The notes below the pieces were generated by a model. The model did no database searches. It was not told the origin of the DNA and saw only the letters and a program-made list of their open reading frames with translations. 64,000 nucleotides of DNA from Balneola sp. (lineage in GTDB: Bacteria; Bacteroidota; Rhodothermia; Balneolales; Balneolaceae): positions 171,448 through 235,447 of the forward strand of contig JAEPPZ010000005.1 in NCBI GenBank assembly GCA_017640785.1. The letters are read 5' to 3'. Both the position numbers and the translations under genes were made by a program. Shown piece by piece: positions 52,921 to 62,710 of this stretch. Positions within the stretch are counted from its first letter, which is position 1; every line of letters begins with the position of its first letter.

Positions 52921-54962
52921 GCGAGCTAAAAGTACAAAGTTATATTCAAGGAAAGTGGCTATCAAAAGGATCAGAAACTGATCTTATCAGTGCTATTAAC
53001 GAAAAACCAGTTGCTCAATTAGTCGAAGCTGATATCGATTATCACTCTGCACTGGAATACGGACGAACTGTAGGTGGACCTGCCCTTCGCAAACTCACCA
53101 TCCACGAGCGTGCCTTTAAAATTAAGTTTCTTGCTGCTTATTTGATGGAGAGAAAGGAAAAACACTACAAACTTTCTTCTCACACAGGAGCTACCCGTAA
53201 AGATTCCTGGATAGATATTGAAGGTGGGTATGGATCTATGTTTGTACTTTCCAGCAAAGCCCGTCGAGAACTTTCCGACCTCCCTTTCCACGTTGAAGGT
53301 GGAACTGAACGTCTTTCCAGAGGCGGAACTTTTGTTGGACAACATATTTGTGTTCCAAAGCATGGAATCGCCGTTCATATCAATGCATTCAATTTTCCGG
53401 TTTGGGGAATGGTTGAAAAATTGGCGCCGGCAATTATGGCGGGACAGCCATGTATCATCAAGCCTTCACCGGTTGGATCATACTTGGCTTACGAAGTCTT
53501 TAAAGATATTATTGAATCTGAAATTCTTCCTGAAGGAAGTGTACAGTTCATAGCTGCAGATAAACCCGGAGATCTTCTGGATCACCTTAACAGTCAGGAT
53601 TCTGTTTCTTTTACCGGATCGGCTACTACAGGCAAGAAATTAAAATCGCATCCCAATATTGTAGCGAATTCTATTCAGTTTAATATGGAAGCCGATTCAT
53701 TGAATGCGTCAATTCTTGGTCCTGATGTTACTCCTGATATGGAAGAATTCAATCTTTTCATTAAGGAAATCGGCATGGAAATGACCGTTAAAACAGGACA
53801 AAAATGTACCGCCATTCGTCGAACTATTGTTCCAAGAGAACGACTTGAAGATGTATCCGAAGCACTAAAGATCTTTCTTTCAAAAACAACCATAGGCGAT
53901 CCTACAGATAAAGATACCAGAATGGGACCTTTGGCTTCCAGTCTTCAGTCTCAAAGATTTGATGAACAACTTGCAGTGCTTGAAGACGTGACAGATTCTA
54001 TTTTTTCTAACGGAACTCATGAAGGCGCTTTCACTAGCCCGAAAGTTTTGGTTTGTCATCAACCAATGAAAGTTGATAAAGTCCATGAAGTTGAAGCTTT
54101 CGGACCAATGACAACCATCATGCCTTATGATTCTACTGAAGAAGCTATTCAGCTTGCCAATAAATCTGATGGTTCTTTAGTGGCTTCTCTTTTTACTGCT
54201 GATGATGATATTGCAGCAAAAATAACTTTAGGATGCGCTCCTTATCACGGTCGTTTTATGGTGATCAACAAAGATTCTGCAGGCGAGTCAACGGGACATG
54301 GTTCCCCGATGCCGCATATGGTCCATGGTGGTCCGGGAAGAGCGGGAGGCGGAGAAGAACTTGGTGGAGCCAGAGCAGTACTTCACAATATGCAGAGAAT
54401 CGCTCTACAAGGCTCCCCTACTACATTAATGAACATAGTTAAGCAACACATTAAAGGAGCAGAAACAAAGGAAGCGCCTAAGCATCCATTCCAAATGTAT
54501 TTTGAGGAATTAGAAGTGGGACAGTCTTTGCTTTCTGATGTTCGAAAGGTTAAAGATCAGGACGTTGAGGATTTTGCTAATCTTTCCGGTGATCATTTCT
54601 ATGCGCATACAGATCCTGACGCAGCTTCCCGATCTTTGTTTGGTAAAATTGTTGCTCATGGATATTTTGTGCTTTCCGCAGCAGCCGGACAGTTTGTTCA
54701 TCCTGATGAAGGGCCTGTATTGCTTAATTATGGATTAGAAAATCTGGCTTTTCTGGCTCCTGTTGCTCCCGGAGATACCATCCAAACTAAACTCATTGTA
54801 AAGCGAAAAACAGTTCGCCAACAACGGGAAATGGACCTATTCCCTTTTGGAGTAGTGTATTGGGATGTAGAAGTAAAAAATCAGGAAGACGTTTTAGTTG
54901 CTGAGTATACCATACTAACTTTAGTGAAAAGAAAGAATAAATTAGATATCGACCTGGTTTAG
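52887..54962 (+). CDS. paaZ: Bifunctional PaaZ: oxepin-CoA hydrolase / semialdehyde dehydrogenase
   Basis: The 691-residue fusion carries out ring opening. Residues about 15-525 are an aldehyde dehydrogenase with [21 protein letters not shown] (general-base Glu) and [10 protein letters not shown] with catalytic Cys307. Residues about 535-690 are a MaoC-like R-hydratase domain with [32 protein letters not shown] and [12 protein letters not shown]. The first 14 residues ([14 protein letters not shown]) extend beyond the usual start and overlap the possible arm of cassette 3. Confidence 0.95.
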   Translation: METDNQNQETSSELKVQSYIQGKWLSKGSETDLISAINEKPVAQLVEADIDYHSALEYGRTVGGPALRKLTIHERAFKIKFLAAYLMERKEKHYKLSSHTGATRKDSWIDIEGGYGSMFVLSSKARRELSDLPFHVEGGTERLSRGGTFVGQHICVPKHGIAVHINAFNFPVWGMVEKLAPAIMAGQPCIIKPSPVGSYLAYEVFKDIIESEILPEGSVQFIAADKPGDLLDHLNSQDSVSFTGSATTGKKLKSHPNIVANSIQFNMEADSLNASILGPDVTPDMEEFNLFIKEIGMEMTVKTGQKCTAIRRTIVPRERLEDVSEALKIFLSKTTIGDPTDKDTRMGPLASSLQSQRFDEQLAVLEDVTDSIFSNGTHEGAFTSPKVLVCHQPMKVDKVHEVEAFGPMTTIMPYDSTEEAIQLANKSDGSLVASLFTADDDIAAKITLGCAPYHGRFMVINKDSAGESTGHGSPMPHMVHGGPGRAGGGEELGGARAVLHNMQRIALQGSPTTLMNIVKQHIKGAETKEAPKHPFQMYFEELEVGQSLLSDVRKVKDQDVEDFANLSGDHFYAHTDPDAASRSLFGKIVAHGYFVLSAAAGQFVHPDEGPVLLNYGLENLAFLAPVAPGDTIQTKLIVKRKTVRQQREMDLFPFGVVYWDVEVKNQEDVLVAEYTILTLVKRKNKLDIDLV

Positions 54963-54976
54963 TCTGTGGTCAGAAC

Positions 54977-55430
54977 TCAGAATTTCAGGAGTTCAGAATT
55001 GATCTTTTTTGTAAGGAATTGCTTTGAATTGGTCTTATTAGATAACTAATAAATAATTTTTATCTATGAAACCAGCACAAACATTTAAAGACCTTTTAGT
55101 TTGGCAGAAAGCGCATAAATTTGTACTTGAAAGCTATGCTTATTCAAAGAGCTTCCCAAAAGAAGAAATTTATGGTCTTACTTCGCAGTATAGAAGAGCC
55201 TCTGTATCAATAGCCGCAAATATCGCTGAAGGATTCAAGAAAAGAGGACAAAAAGATAAAGCAAGATTCATGAATATCGCACAAGGATCATTGGAAGAAT
55301 GTAGATATTACCTTATACTCGCACAAGATTTAGGATATGGATCATCTCAAAACTTGAACGATCTCCTTGAGGAAGTGAGTAAAATGCTTTCAAGTTATGG
55401 AAGATCAATTCTGAACTCCTGAAATTCTGA
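54977..55430. mobile_element. IVS-like cassette 4: perfect 28-bp inverted repeats around a four-helix-bundle gene
   Basis: Bases 54977-55004 (start TCAGAATTTCAGGAG) are the exact reverse complement of 55403-55430 (end GAACTCCTGAAATTCTGA), 28 of 28. The left arm starts 14 bp after the paaZ stop. The last codons and stop of the enclosed gene are inside the right arm. Arm words recur in the hairpin at 48751. Confidence 0.85.
55066..55422 (+). CDS. Four-helix-bundle protein, 23S rRNA IVS type (4)
   Basis: The 118-residue protein has FKDLLVWQKAHKFVLESYAY, YGLTSQYRRASVSIAANIAEG (family signature), FMNIAQGSLEECRYYLILAQDLGYG and a final helix LLEEVSKMLSSYGRSILNS. The last five residues and stop are coded by the right arm of the flanking inverted repeat. 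Confidence 0.92.
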   Translation: MKPAQTFKDLLVWQKAHKFVLESYAYSKSFPKEEIYGLTSQYRRASVSIAANIAEGFKKRGQKDKARFMNIAQGSLEECRYYLILAQDLGYGSSQNLNDLLEEVSKMLSSYGRSILNS

Positions 55431-55451
55431 ACTCCTGAAGAACTAATAAAT

Positions 55452-56216
55452 ATGTCAAAAGACGGCAACGTAGAACTAACCATTTCAAATAATATCGGAA
55501 CCATCGAATTTTCTCATCCAAAGGGGAATTCATTACCGGGTGCTATACTCAGAAAACTGGCTTCAACAATTGATGAAGCGGGAAAAGATAACGACATAAA
55601 AGTGATCGTAATAAAAAGTTCAGGTGAAGGGGCATTTTGCGCCGGAGCTTCTTTTGATGAATTGGTTGCCATTGAAGACTTTGAAACAGGAAAACAATTT
55701 TTTATGGGATTCGCGCTAGTCTTAAACGCCATGCGACAATCACCTAAACTGATCATCGTTCGAGTTCATGGAAAAACAGTAGGTGGGGGAGTTGGAATTG
55801 CATCGGCCGGAGACTATACCTTTGCAAAAAAAGGAGCATCTGTAAAACTTAGTGAGTTAGCTTTAGGGATTGGTCCATTTGTAGTTGGTCCTGCTGTGGA
55901 ACGAGCTGTAGGTACTTCTGCATTCTCAACAATGGCTGTGGATGCCACTACTTGGTATGATTCAACATGGGCAACTCAGAAAGGGCTTTTCAACAAAGAG
56001 TTTGAAACTACTGAACAATTGAATGAAGCTGTTTCGAATTTAGCTGAGCAACTTTCCAAAAGCAGCTCTGAAGCTATGCAGGAATTAAAACAAGTGCTTT
56101 GGAAAGGAACGGAAGACTGGAGCGAGCTTTTAGACCAACGGGCTGAAGTAAGCGGTCGATTAGTTTTATCAGATTATACTAAAAACTTTATCAAGAAATT
56201 TAAGTCGAAAAACTAG
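55452..56216 (+). CDS. Enoyl-CoA hydratase/isomerase family protein (PaaF candidate)
   Basis: The 254-residue crotonase has FSHPKGNSLPGAIL, GEGAFCAGASFDEL (oxyanion hole), VHGKTVGGGVGIASAGDYTFA and VKLSELALGIGPFVV. The second catalytic Glu (SEL) is kept; the first is Gly-Val-Gly, as in some methylglutaconyl-CoA-hydratase relatives. By position it could be 2,3-dehydroadipyl-CoA hydratase PaaF, but the family match is loose. Its stop and that of the convergent kinase gene share the four bases CTAG. Confidence 0.8.
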   Translation: MSKDGNVELTISNNIGTIEFSHPKGNSLPGAILRKLASTIDEAGKDNDIKVIVIKSSGEGAFCAGASFDELVAIEDFETGKQFFMGFALVLNAMRQSPKLIIVRVHGKTVGGGVGIASAGDYTFAKKGASVKLSELALGIGPFVVGPAVERAVGTSAFSTMAVDATTWYDSTWATQKGLFNKEFETTEQLNEAVSNLAEQLSKSSSEAMQELKQVLWKGTEDWSELLDQRAEVSGRLVLSDYTKNFIKKFKSKN

Positions 56217-59206
56217 TTCTTTTTATATGGGATATCTATCTCAAAATGAGCTCCATTTTCATTTTTTACATTAATTTTTGCGCTTAACTGTGCAACCAAA
56301 GACTCGATTAGAGTAATTCCTAGGGAGGATTTCACGGATTCCAATAAATTTTCGTCAATTCCCTTTCCATTATCTCTAACAGTCAATCTTAAACTATCAT
56401 TGTTTTCCTTAAATTTGATAATGACCCTACCATCTTTTCTTCCATTGAAAGCATGTTTAAATGCATTGGTTAAAAGCTCATTTATTATTAGCCCACAAGG
56501 AATCGCATATTCGAGGCCAATTAAGTTTGAATCAACATCTAAATCAACTTCAATATTCTTGTCTTTTGATTGCAGAGTTACAACAATTCCGTCTCGTAGT
56601 TCTTCAAGAAAATCCTCAAAATTGATCTTACCGAGATTTTTATTCTGATATAGATTCTCGTGTATCTTCGCAATAGCTAAAACTCTTAGCCTGGAATCAT
56701 TCAAGGCTTTTTGAGCTTCTTCGTTTCCTAAAGACCAGCTTTGCATTTCCAACAATCCCGAAATAACGGCCAAGTTATTTTTAACCCGGTGATGTATTTC
56801 TTTAATAAGGACTTCCTTTTCTTCTAGCGCTTCTTGAAGCTCCAAAGTTTGCTCATTAACCAATAACTTTAGTTTTTTCTTTTCAAGATATGCTACCCTG
56901 AATTTCACTATTAAATAAAGCGCACCTAATAACAGTATTAGTGATACAATAATGAACCACCACTGCATCCAATAAGGCTGTTTGATAACGAATTTAAAAC
57001 TCAGAGGTTTTTCATTCCAATCTGAAACCGGAGACCTCGCATAAACCAGAAATGTATAATGACCCGGATCTAAGTTTGTATACAAACTTCTATTATCAAC
57101 TCCATCCGCCATAAATTCTGTATCAAATCCATCCAATTTCTGTTTAAAAATCACCCTCTGAGGATCTTTAAAGTTTAGTACTCCAAAATCTATTTCAATA
57201 TTATTTTCATCAAAATTTAACTCAACAGATCCTTGGTTTAAATCACTTATATCCAGCATTTCTCCGTTCACCAAAATTTCATTAAAAAACAATTTTGGAG
57301 CTTCTTCTTGTTTGAGTATTCCTGCAGTTTTGGGAACATTATATTTGACCACTCCATTTTCTGCTGTTCCAAACCATAGATCTCCCTCATCATCGATTAA
57401 GCTGGATGATCCGTTAAACTCTATTCCTCTTCCATAGCCTTGCAATGAAAAGTGAATGCCCTTAGTTTTTCCGGAATCATTCCAGTCATGTAGATTATAG
57501 TAATTCAATCCCGCATTCGTACCCTGCCATAATCCTCCATGGGAATCAAATTGGATGAATATAGTTTCGGTGAGGTAGTTTTTATCTGTTTCAAAAGTTC
57601 TGATCAAATATGGATTTTCAGGATTCCTTAGTTTAGTAAAAACTGTAATTCCTTTATTTGTCCCGAACCAGAGATTTCCCAACTCATCTTCTTTGATTTC
57701 GTAGACACTAGCTCCTTCTACCCCTTGTTTTTTTGTGTATCGAGTTTGTTTACCATTTTTATATTCAACAACTCCGTTCTCAGTACCTAACCAGTAAATT
57801 CCTTCTTTATCTTTATAGATAATATTTACATATCTATCCCAGTAACCCTTACCAATTATAGAGACTGTATCTATTTTACTACCTTGAATAAATAACAGCC
57901 TTTCTTCGCCCGAAAGAATCAACGTACCGTCTTCTTCTATAAAAATGTCAGTGTTATAAATAGGTATTTCTTCAGACTGGAATTTGTAATCTGAGAAAGT
58001 AACTCCATCAAATGTAAGTAAACTGTTTTCATATGAAAGCAAAACAAGTGTACCGTTTTCCAGCTCTTCAATTTCCCAAATTTCCTCGTTTTTATATTTA
58101 GCCGGAAATTCAAAAAAATCAAACTCGCCATTTTTAAAACTCGTTAAGCCATTATTGTTAGCAAACCAAAGCGTTCCATCTTTTGCTTTTTGCACTCCGA
58201 AAACTTCATTCGCACCGTAATCCGAATTAGAATCGAATATTTGAAAATGCATATCCTTAAAAATAGTAATACCATCCCCATCAGTTGCTACCCAAATTGT
58301 CCCCTGTTCATCTTTTACAAAGCGGTACACATAATTGCTGCTTAACCCATTTTTTTTGGTGATATGTCTTGATTCCTCTTCCGTATACCAAAAAACTCCA
58401 CTTCTCTCTGTCCCAATCCAAATATGGTTATATTCGTCTTCAATAATGCTGTAGACATAATTTAATTTCGCACCATCTAATTCTGAAATATTTTCTGTGG
58501 TGAAATCAGGTTTTACAATGGTAACACCATTTGTTGAAGCGACCCATTTATTACCGCCACTGACTTCATAGGTTTGATAAGCCGCAAATCCGTTCAATCC
58601 ATTTTCTTCCGTGTAAATCATTCTTTGATTCAATTCACTATCTAAAACAGCCAGACCTGCGTGTGTTGAAACCCATAAAAGCCCTGAATCATCAAAATAT
58701 ATATCCCAAACAGTATTTGATGGAAGCGGCGAATTTGAACGATTAAGGGAATCTATTTTATTGGTTTCTCTTTCCCATGAATAGATTCCTGATTCACTGG
58801 TTCCAAACCATAATTTTCCAAAAGGTGATTCTGTAATATAATTTACATCCTTGTTATTCAAGAACGACAAATCCTCTAAGTATACAACAGTGTCCTCTTT
58901 AATTAATCCTACTCCCTGTTCTACAGAAGCTACCCAAAAATTACCGAGGCTGTCTATAAAAAGATCGGATGTTGTTTCTCCTTTTAATCCTTGCTCTTCT
59001 CCTATTGTAACAAAATTTATCCCATCAGTCCGAACTACACCATATGAAGTAGCTAACCATGCAAATCCAATCTCATCAAATTCAATATCGTAGACCTGAC
59101 CTGAAGGCAGACCCTCATTTACTGAGTATCGCTTTACATCATATCTCTGTGCTAAACCAGTGTTTGTAAATCCCCAAAAAGCTAAAATGAATAAAATGTA
59201 TTTCAA
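56213..59206 (-). CDS. Two-component-propeller sensor histidine kinase (HisKA_2 type)
   Basis: The 997-residue protein has a signal peptide (to about residue 19), a periplasmic sensor of some 14 two-component-regulator propeller blades (repeats such as GLPSGQVYDIEFDE, LWFGTSESGIYSW, IWIGTERSGVFWY), a Y_Y_Y domain (FKQKLDGFDTEFMADGVDNR), a transmembrane helix (WWFIIVSLILLLGALYLIVK), a HisKA_2 dimerisation region EIHHRVKNNL (His805/His806) and a HATPase domain (NELLTNAFKHAF, VRDNGKGID, GITLIESL). Without an attached receiver it would need a separate regulator, not seen nearby. Confidence 0.93.
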   Translation of the reverse strand: MKYILFILAFWGFTNTGLAQRYDVKRYSVNEGLPSGQVYDIEFDEIGFAWLATSYGVVRTDGINFVTIGEEQGLKGETTSDLFIDSLGNFWVASVEQGVGLIKEDTVVYLEDLSFLNNKDVNYITESPFGKLWFGTSESGIYSWERETNKIDSLNRSNSPLPSNTVWDIYFDDSGLLWVSTHAGLAVLDSELNQRMIYTEENGLNGFAAYQTYEVSGGNKWVASTNGVTIVKPDFTTENISELDGAKLNYVYSIIEDEYNHIWIGTERSGVFWYTEEESRHITKKNGLSSNYVYRFVKDEQGTIWVATDGDGITIFKDMHFQIFDSNSDYGANEVFGVQKAKDGTLWFANNNGLTSFKNGEFDFFEFPAKYKNEEIWEIEELENGTLVLLSYENSLLTFDGVTFSDYKFQSEEIPIYNTDIFIEEDGTLILSGEERLLFIQGSKIDTVSIIGKGYWDRYVNIIYKDKEGIYWLGTENGVVEYKNGKQTRYTKKQGVEGASVYEIKEDELGNLWFGTNKGITVFTKLRNPENPYLIRTFETDKNYLTETIFIQFDSHGGLWQGTNAGLNYYNLHDWNDSGKTKGIHFSLQGYGRGIEFNGSSSLIDDEGDLWFGTAENGVVKYNVPKTAGILKQEEAPKLFFNEILVNGEMLDISDLNQGSVELNFDENNIEIDFGVLNFKDPQRVIFKQKLDGFDTEFMADGVDNRSLYTNLDPGHYTFLVYARSPVSDWNEKPLSFKFVIKQPYWMQWWFIIVSLILLLGALYLIVKFRVAYLEKKKLKLLVNEQTLELQEALEEKEVLIKEIHHRVKNNLAVISGLLEMQSWSLGNEEAQKALNDSRLRVLAIAKIHENLYQNKNLGKINFEDFLEELRDGIVVTLQSKDKNIEVDLDVDSNLIGLEYAIPCGLIINELLTNAFKHAFNGRKDGRVIIKFKENNDSLRLTVRDNGKGIDENLLESVKSSLGITLIESLVAQLSAKINVKNENGAHFEIDIPYKKN

Positions 59207-59372
59207 TATTCTCTACCATTAAATAAACCCCATCCAATATGCATATATTTTTTGAGCTTATTAATTAATAATGATTAAGCTAAACTTATACTTTTGTAAA
59301 ATTGATACAATCGCTGAAAATTTTAAGTATATATATACTATTATCGAAGTAACTATAAATTATTTAAGCTCT
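59207..59372. promoter_or_regulatory. Divergent promoter region, kinase and amidohydrolase
   Basis: This AT-rich gap lies between two divergent genes. It contains the perfect palindrome AGTATATATATACT (59326-59339) and the phrase TTGTAAAATTGATACAA. These could be binding sites; no promoter can be assigned firmly. Confidence 0.4.
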
Positions 59373-62300
59373 ATGAACTATTTTTATACCCCACTTTTAG
59401 CTCTGCTTTTTGTCACATCAACAGTGGCTCAAGATAAATGGGATGTTAGCAATCCCGATCTGGGTGAATCAACTAAGCATTCCTTTACAACTTCAGAAGG
59501 AACATGGATGAATCTGGATATAAGCCCTGACGGAAAACATATCGTTTTCGATCTTTTGGGAGATATTTATCTAATGCCTATAAAAGGAGGCGAAGCAACC
59601 TTACTGAGAGGTGGACATGCTTTTGAAGTTCAGCCTCGATTTAGTCCCGACGGAAAACATATTTCATTTACAAGTGATGCCGGGGGTGGAGATAACATTT
59701 GGATTATGGATAAAAACGGTGAAAACGCTACTCAGATAACTAAAGAAAATTTCCGTTTACTCAACAACTCAACATGGATGCCGGACGGAGAGTATATCAT
59801 CGCGAAAAAGCACTTCTCATCCACTCGTTCTTTGGGTGCCGGTGAGATTTGGATGTATCATAGGTCTGGTGGATCAGGAATTCAATTAGTAGAAAAGAAA
59901 AATGAGCAACAGGATATCGGAGAACCTTCTGTTTCTCCTGATGGAAGATATATTTACTATAGCGAAGACAATTACCCCGGAGGATTTTTCCAGTACAACA
60001 AAGATCCTAATAGTCAGATCTACGTAATCCGGCGATATGACACTAAAGAAGGTGATATCGAAACTGTTACCGGAGGAAATGGTGGCGCTGCAAGACCTCA
60101 AATATCCCCTGATGGTAAACACCTAGCTTTTGTTAGAAGAGTAAGAACAAAAAGTGTGCTCTACCTTCGTGATCTTTCTTCAGGAAAAGAATGGCCTGTG
60201 TATGAGAATTTAAGTAAAGACCAACAAGAGGCTTGGGCAATTTTCGGAGTATATACTAATTTCAACTGGATGCCAAATGGCAAAGAGATCATAATTTGGG
60301 CAAATGGCAAGATCAATAAAATAAATGTAGAAACCAGAGAAGCTTCTGTAATACCTTTTGAAGTAGAGTCCAGCCATACTATATATAACGCCGCAAGATT
60401 TAAACAAGAAGTTTCTCCTGATAAGTTTACCGTAAAAGCCATCAGAAATGCAGTTACTTCCCCTGATGGAAAAACTTTAGCTTTTAGCGCTGCCGGTTAT
60501 TTATGGACTAAAGCTTTGCCGAACGGAACGCCAAAACGCCTTACCCGAGAAACTGATTTTGAATTTGAGCCTGCTTTTTCTCCTGACGGAAAATTACTTG
60601 CTTATGTGAGTTGGAGTGATGAAGATATGGGTGCTTTGAACGTTGTAAATCTGCTTACAAAAGATCGTTTCAAAAGACCAACAGTACTTACAAAAGAGAA
60701 AGGAATTTTCAGAGAACCTTCTTTCTCCCCGGATGGAAAAACCATTGTATTCAGAAGAGAAAGCGGAAACGGCCAACAGGGTTTTGTTCATACCCTGAAT
60801 CCGGGAATTTATACTATTCCTACAACCGGAGGCGAACTAACAATGCTTGACGTAAATGGTTCTTTTCCAAGATTCAATGCTGACGGTGATAGAATTATGT
60901 ATCAATCCGGAGGATATATCTTCGGATCTATAAACAAGTCTTATAATAGTGTAGATTTGGATGGAGAAGATCAAAAAACATTATTCACCTCCAGCTATGG
61001 TCATGAATTTGTACCAAGTCCAGACGGTAAATGGATAGCATTTTCGAATTTATACAAAGTATATATCGCTCCGATGACCAGTCCGGGAAAAACAATTGAG
61101 CTTTCACCAAATACTAAATCCATTCCGGTTTCATTAGTTGCTTCGGAAGGCGGTTACCATATGCATTGGTCTGCAGATAGTAAGAAACTGATGTGGACTT
61201 TGGGCGAAGAGTATTTCAGTGTAGATCTTAAAGACAGTTTCAAATTTGTTGAAGGCGCGCCCGATAGTTTGCCGAAGCCTCCCAAAACAGGATTGAATAT
61301 AGGTTTGGAACTGGATACTTATGTTCCTGAAGGAACCATCGCATTTACCAATGCCCGAATTATCACCATGAATGGTGACGAAGTTATAGAAAACGGTACC
61401 ATCGTTGTTGAAGGAAATAAGATCAAAGCTATTGGAGCAAACGTCTCTGTTCCAAGCGGAGCAAAAGCAATTGATGTTTCCGGCAAAACTATAATGCCCG
61501 GAATTGTTGATGCACATGCTCATTTAGGCAATTTCAGATTGGGATTAAGCCCTCAACAGCAATGGGAATACTTTGCTAATCTGGCATATGGAGTTACTAC
61601 TGCTCATGATCCATCATCAAATTCTGAAATGGTATTTTCACATTCCGAAGCTATTAAAGCAGGAAATATGATCGGGCCAAGAGTCTTTTCAACCGGAGTT
61701 ATCCTTTATGGTGCAGACGGAGCTTTCAAAGCTACAGTAAATAATTATGACGACGCACTTTTTGCCTTGAAACGAACCAAAGCATTTGGCGCATTTTCAG
61801 TAAAAAGTTACAATCAACCACAAAGAGAACAGCGCCAACAGATCATGAAAGCTGCAAAGGAACTTGAAATGATGGTTGTTCCTGAAGGCGGCTCTTTCTT
61901 TTTTCATAACATGAGTATGATACTAGATGGGCATACCGGAATTGAGCACAACATTCCTGTTGTTCCTCTCTATAAAGACGTTCGGGAATTATGGAGCAAC
62001 AGTGCAACAGGTTACACGCCAACACACATTGTAAACTACGGAAGTATGAGCGGTGAATATTACTTCTATCAAAAAGACAATGTTTGGGAAAATGAAAAAC
62101 TACTCTCCTTTACTCCAAGAAGTGTTATCGATCCTCGATCTCGTCACAGAACTATGATTCCGGACGAGGAGTATGAGCATGGTCACATTAAGACTGCTGA
62201 ATCTTCTAAGTTACTAACTGATGCCGGAGTTAAAGTTAATCTAGGTGCGCATGGTCAGCTTCAAGGACTCGGTGCTCACTGGGAACTGTGGATGATGTCG

Positions 62301-62645
62301 CAAGGTGGAATGACTAACATGGAAGCGCTGAGAGTTGCAACCTTGAACGGAGCACATTACCTCGGACTTGATGATGATATAGGTTCTTTAGAAGTTGGGA
62401 AACTAGCTGATCTTATTGTTTTGGATAAAAATCCTTTAGATGATATCCGAAATACAAACTCGGTTCATTACACTATGGTAAATGGGCGTTTATTTGATGC
62501 TTCGACTATGAATGAAGTTGGCAACCAAACAAAAGTACGACTACCATTTTGGTGGGAGCGCAATGATTATGGTGATGAATTCGATTGGCATGCCATTTCT
62601 CTGGAAGCTGCAGGATTGCAGTGTACCTGTTTTGGGGAGCAGTGA
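59373..62645 (+). CDS. Secreted TolB-propeller / amidohydrolase fusion
   Basis: I chose ATG 59373, which opens with a signal peptide (NYFYTPLLALLFVTSTVAQ); the longer frame adds 34 residues without one. The N-terminal half has two sets of TolB/PD40 propeller repeats with ISPDGKHIVF, SPDGKHISFTSD and SPDGKTIVFRRE motifs. The C-terminal half is an amidohydrolase: GIVDAHAHLGNF (HxH metal ligands), MVVPEGGSFFFHN, GIEHNIP and ADLIVLDKNPL. It is a periplasmic hydrolase of unknown substrate; relatives are annotated as imidazolonepropionase-like. Confidence 0.92.
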   Translation: MNYFYTPLLALLFVTSTVAQDKWDVSNPDLGESTKHSFTTSEGTWMNLDISPDGKHIVFDLLGDIYLMPIKGGEATLLRGGHAFEVQPRFSPDGKHISFTSDAGGGDNIWIMDKNGENATQITKENFRLLNNSTWMPDGEYIIAKKHFSSTRSLGAGEIWMYHRSGGSGIQLVEKKNEQQDIGEPSVSPDGRYIYYSEDNYPGGFFQYNKDPNSQIYVIRRYDTKEGDIETVTGGNGGAARPQISPDGKHLAFVRRVRTKSVLYLRDLSSGKEWPVYENLSKDQQEAWAIFGVYTNFNWMPNGKEIIIWANGKINKINVETREASVIPFEVESSHTIYNAARFKQEVSPDKFTVKAIRNAVTSPDGKTLAFSAAGYLWTKALPNGTPKRLTRETDFEFEPAFSPDGKLLAYVSWSDEDMGALNVVNLLTKDRFKRPTVLTKEKGIFREPSFSPDGKTIVFRRESGNGQQGFVHTLNPGIYTIPTTGGELTMLDVNGSFPRFNADGDRIMYQSGGYIFGSINKSYNSVDLDGEDQKTLFTSSYGHEFVPSPDGKWIAFSNLYKVYIAPMTSPGKTIELSPNTKSIPVSLVASEGGYHMHWSADSKKLMWTLGEEYFSVDLKDSFKFVEGAPDSLPKPPKTGLNIGLELDTYVPEGTIAFTNARIITMNGDEVIENGTIVVEGNKIKAIGANVSVPSGAKAIDVSGKTIMPGIVDAHAHLGNFRLGLSPQQQWEYFANLAYGVTTAHDPSSNSEMVFSHSEAIKAGNMIGPRVFSTGVILYGADGAFKATVNNYDDALFALKRTKAFGAFSVKSYNQPQREQRQQIMKAAKELEMMVVPEGGSFFFHNMSMILDGHTGIEHNIPVVPLYKDVRELWSNSATGYTPTHIVNYGSMSGEYYFYQKDNVWENEKLLSFTPRSVIDPRSRHRTMIPDEEYEHGHIKTAESSKLLTDAGVKVNLGAHGQLQGLGAHWELWMMSQGGMTNMEALRVATLNGAHYLGLDDDIGSLEVGKLADLIVLDKNPLDDIRNTNSVHYTMVNGRLFDASTMNEVGNQTKVRLPFWWERNDYGDEFDWHAISLEAAGLQCTCFGEQ

Positions 62646-62667
62646 TTAGTCTTTTCACTTAAATTTA

Positions 62668-62700
62668 AAAGGCCTCTTTTTTAAGAGGTCTTTTTTTTAT
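62668..62700 (+). terminator. Rho-independent terminator after the amidohydrolase
   Basis: A GGCCTCTT / AAGAGGTC stem is followed by eight T, 25 bp after the stop codon and just before the next gene. Confidence 0.8.
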
Positions 62701-62710
62701 TACTTCTCCT

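Noticed and set aside
49299-55422. Avd accessory genes of a diversity-generating retroelement
   Set aside because: The bundle proteins are related in fold, but no reverse transcriptase, template repeat or variable repeat is seen.
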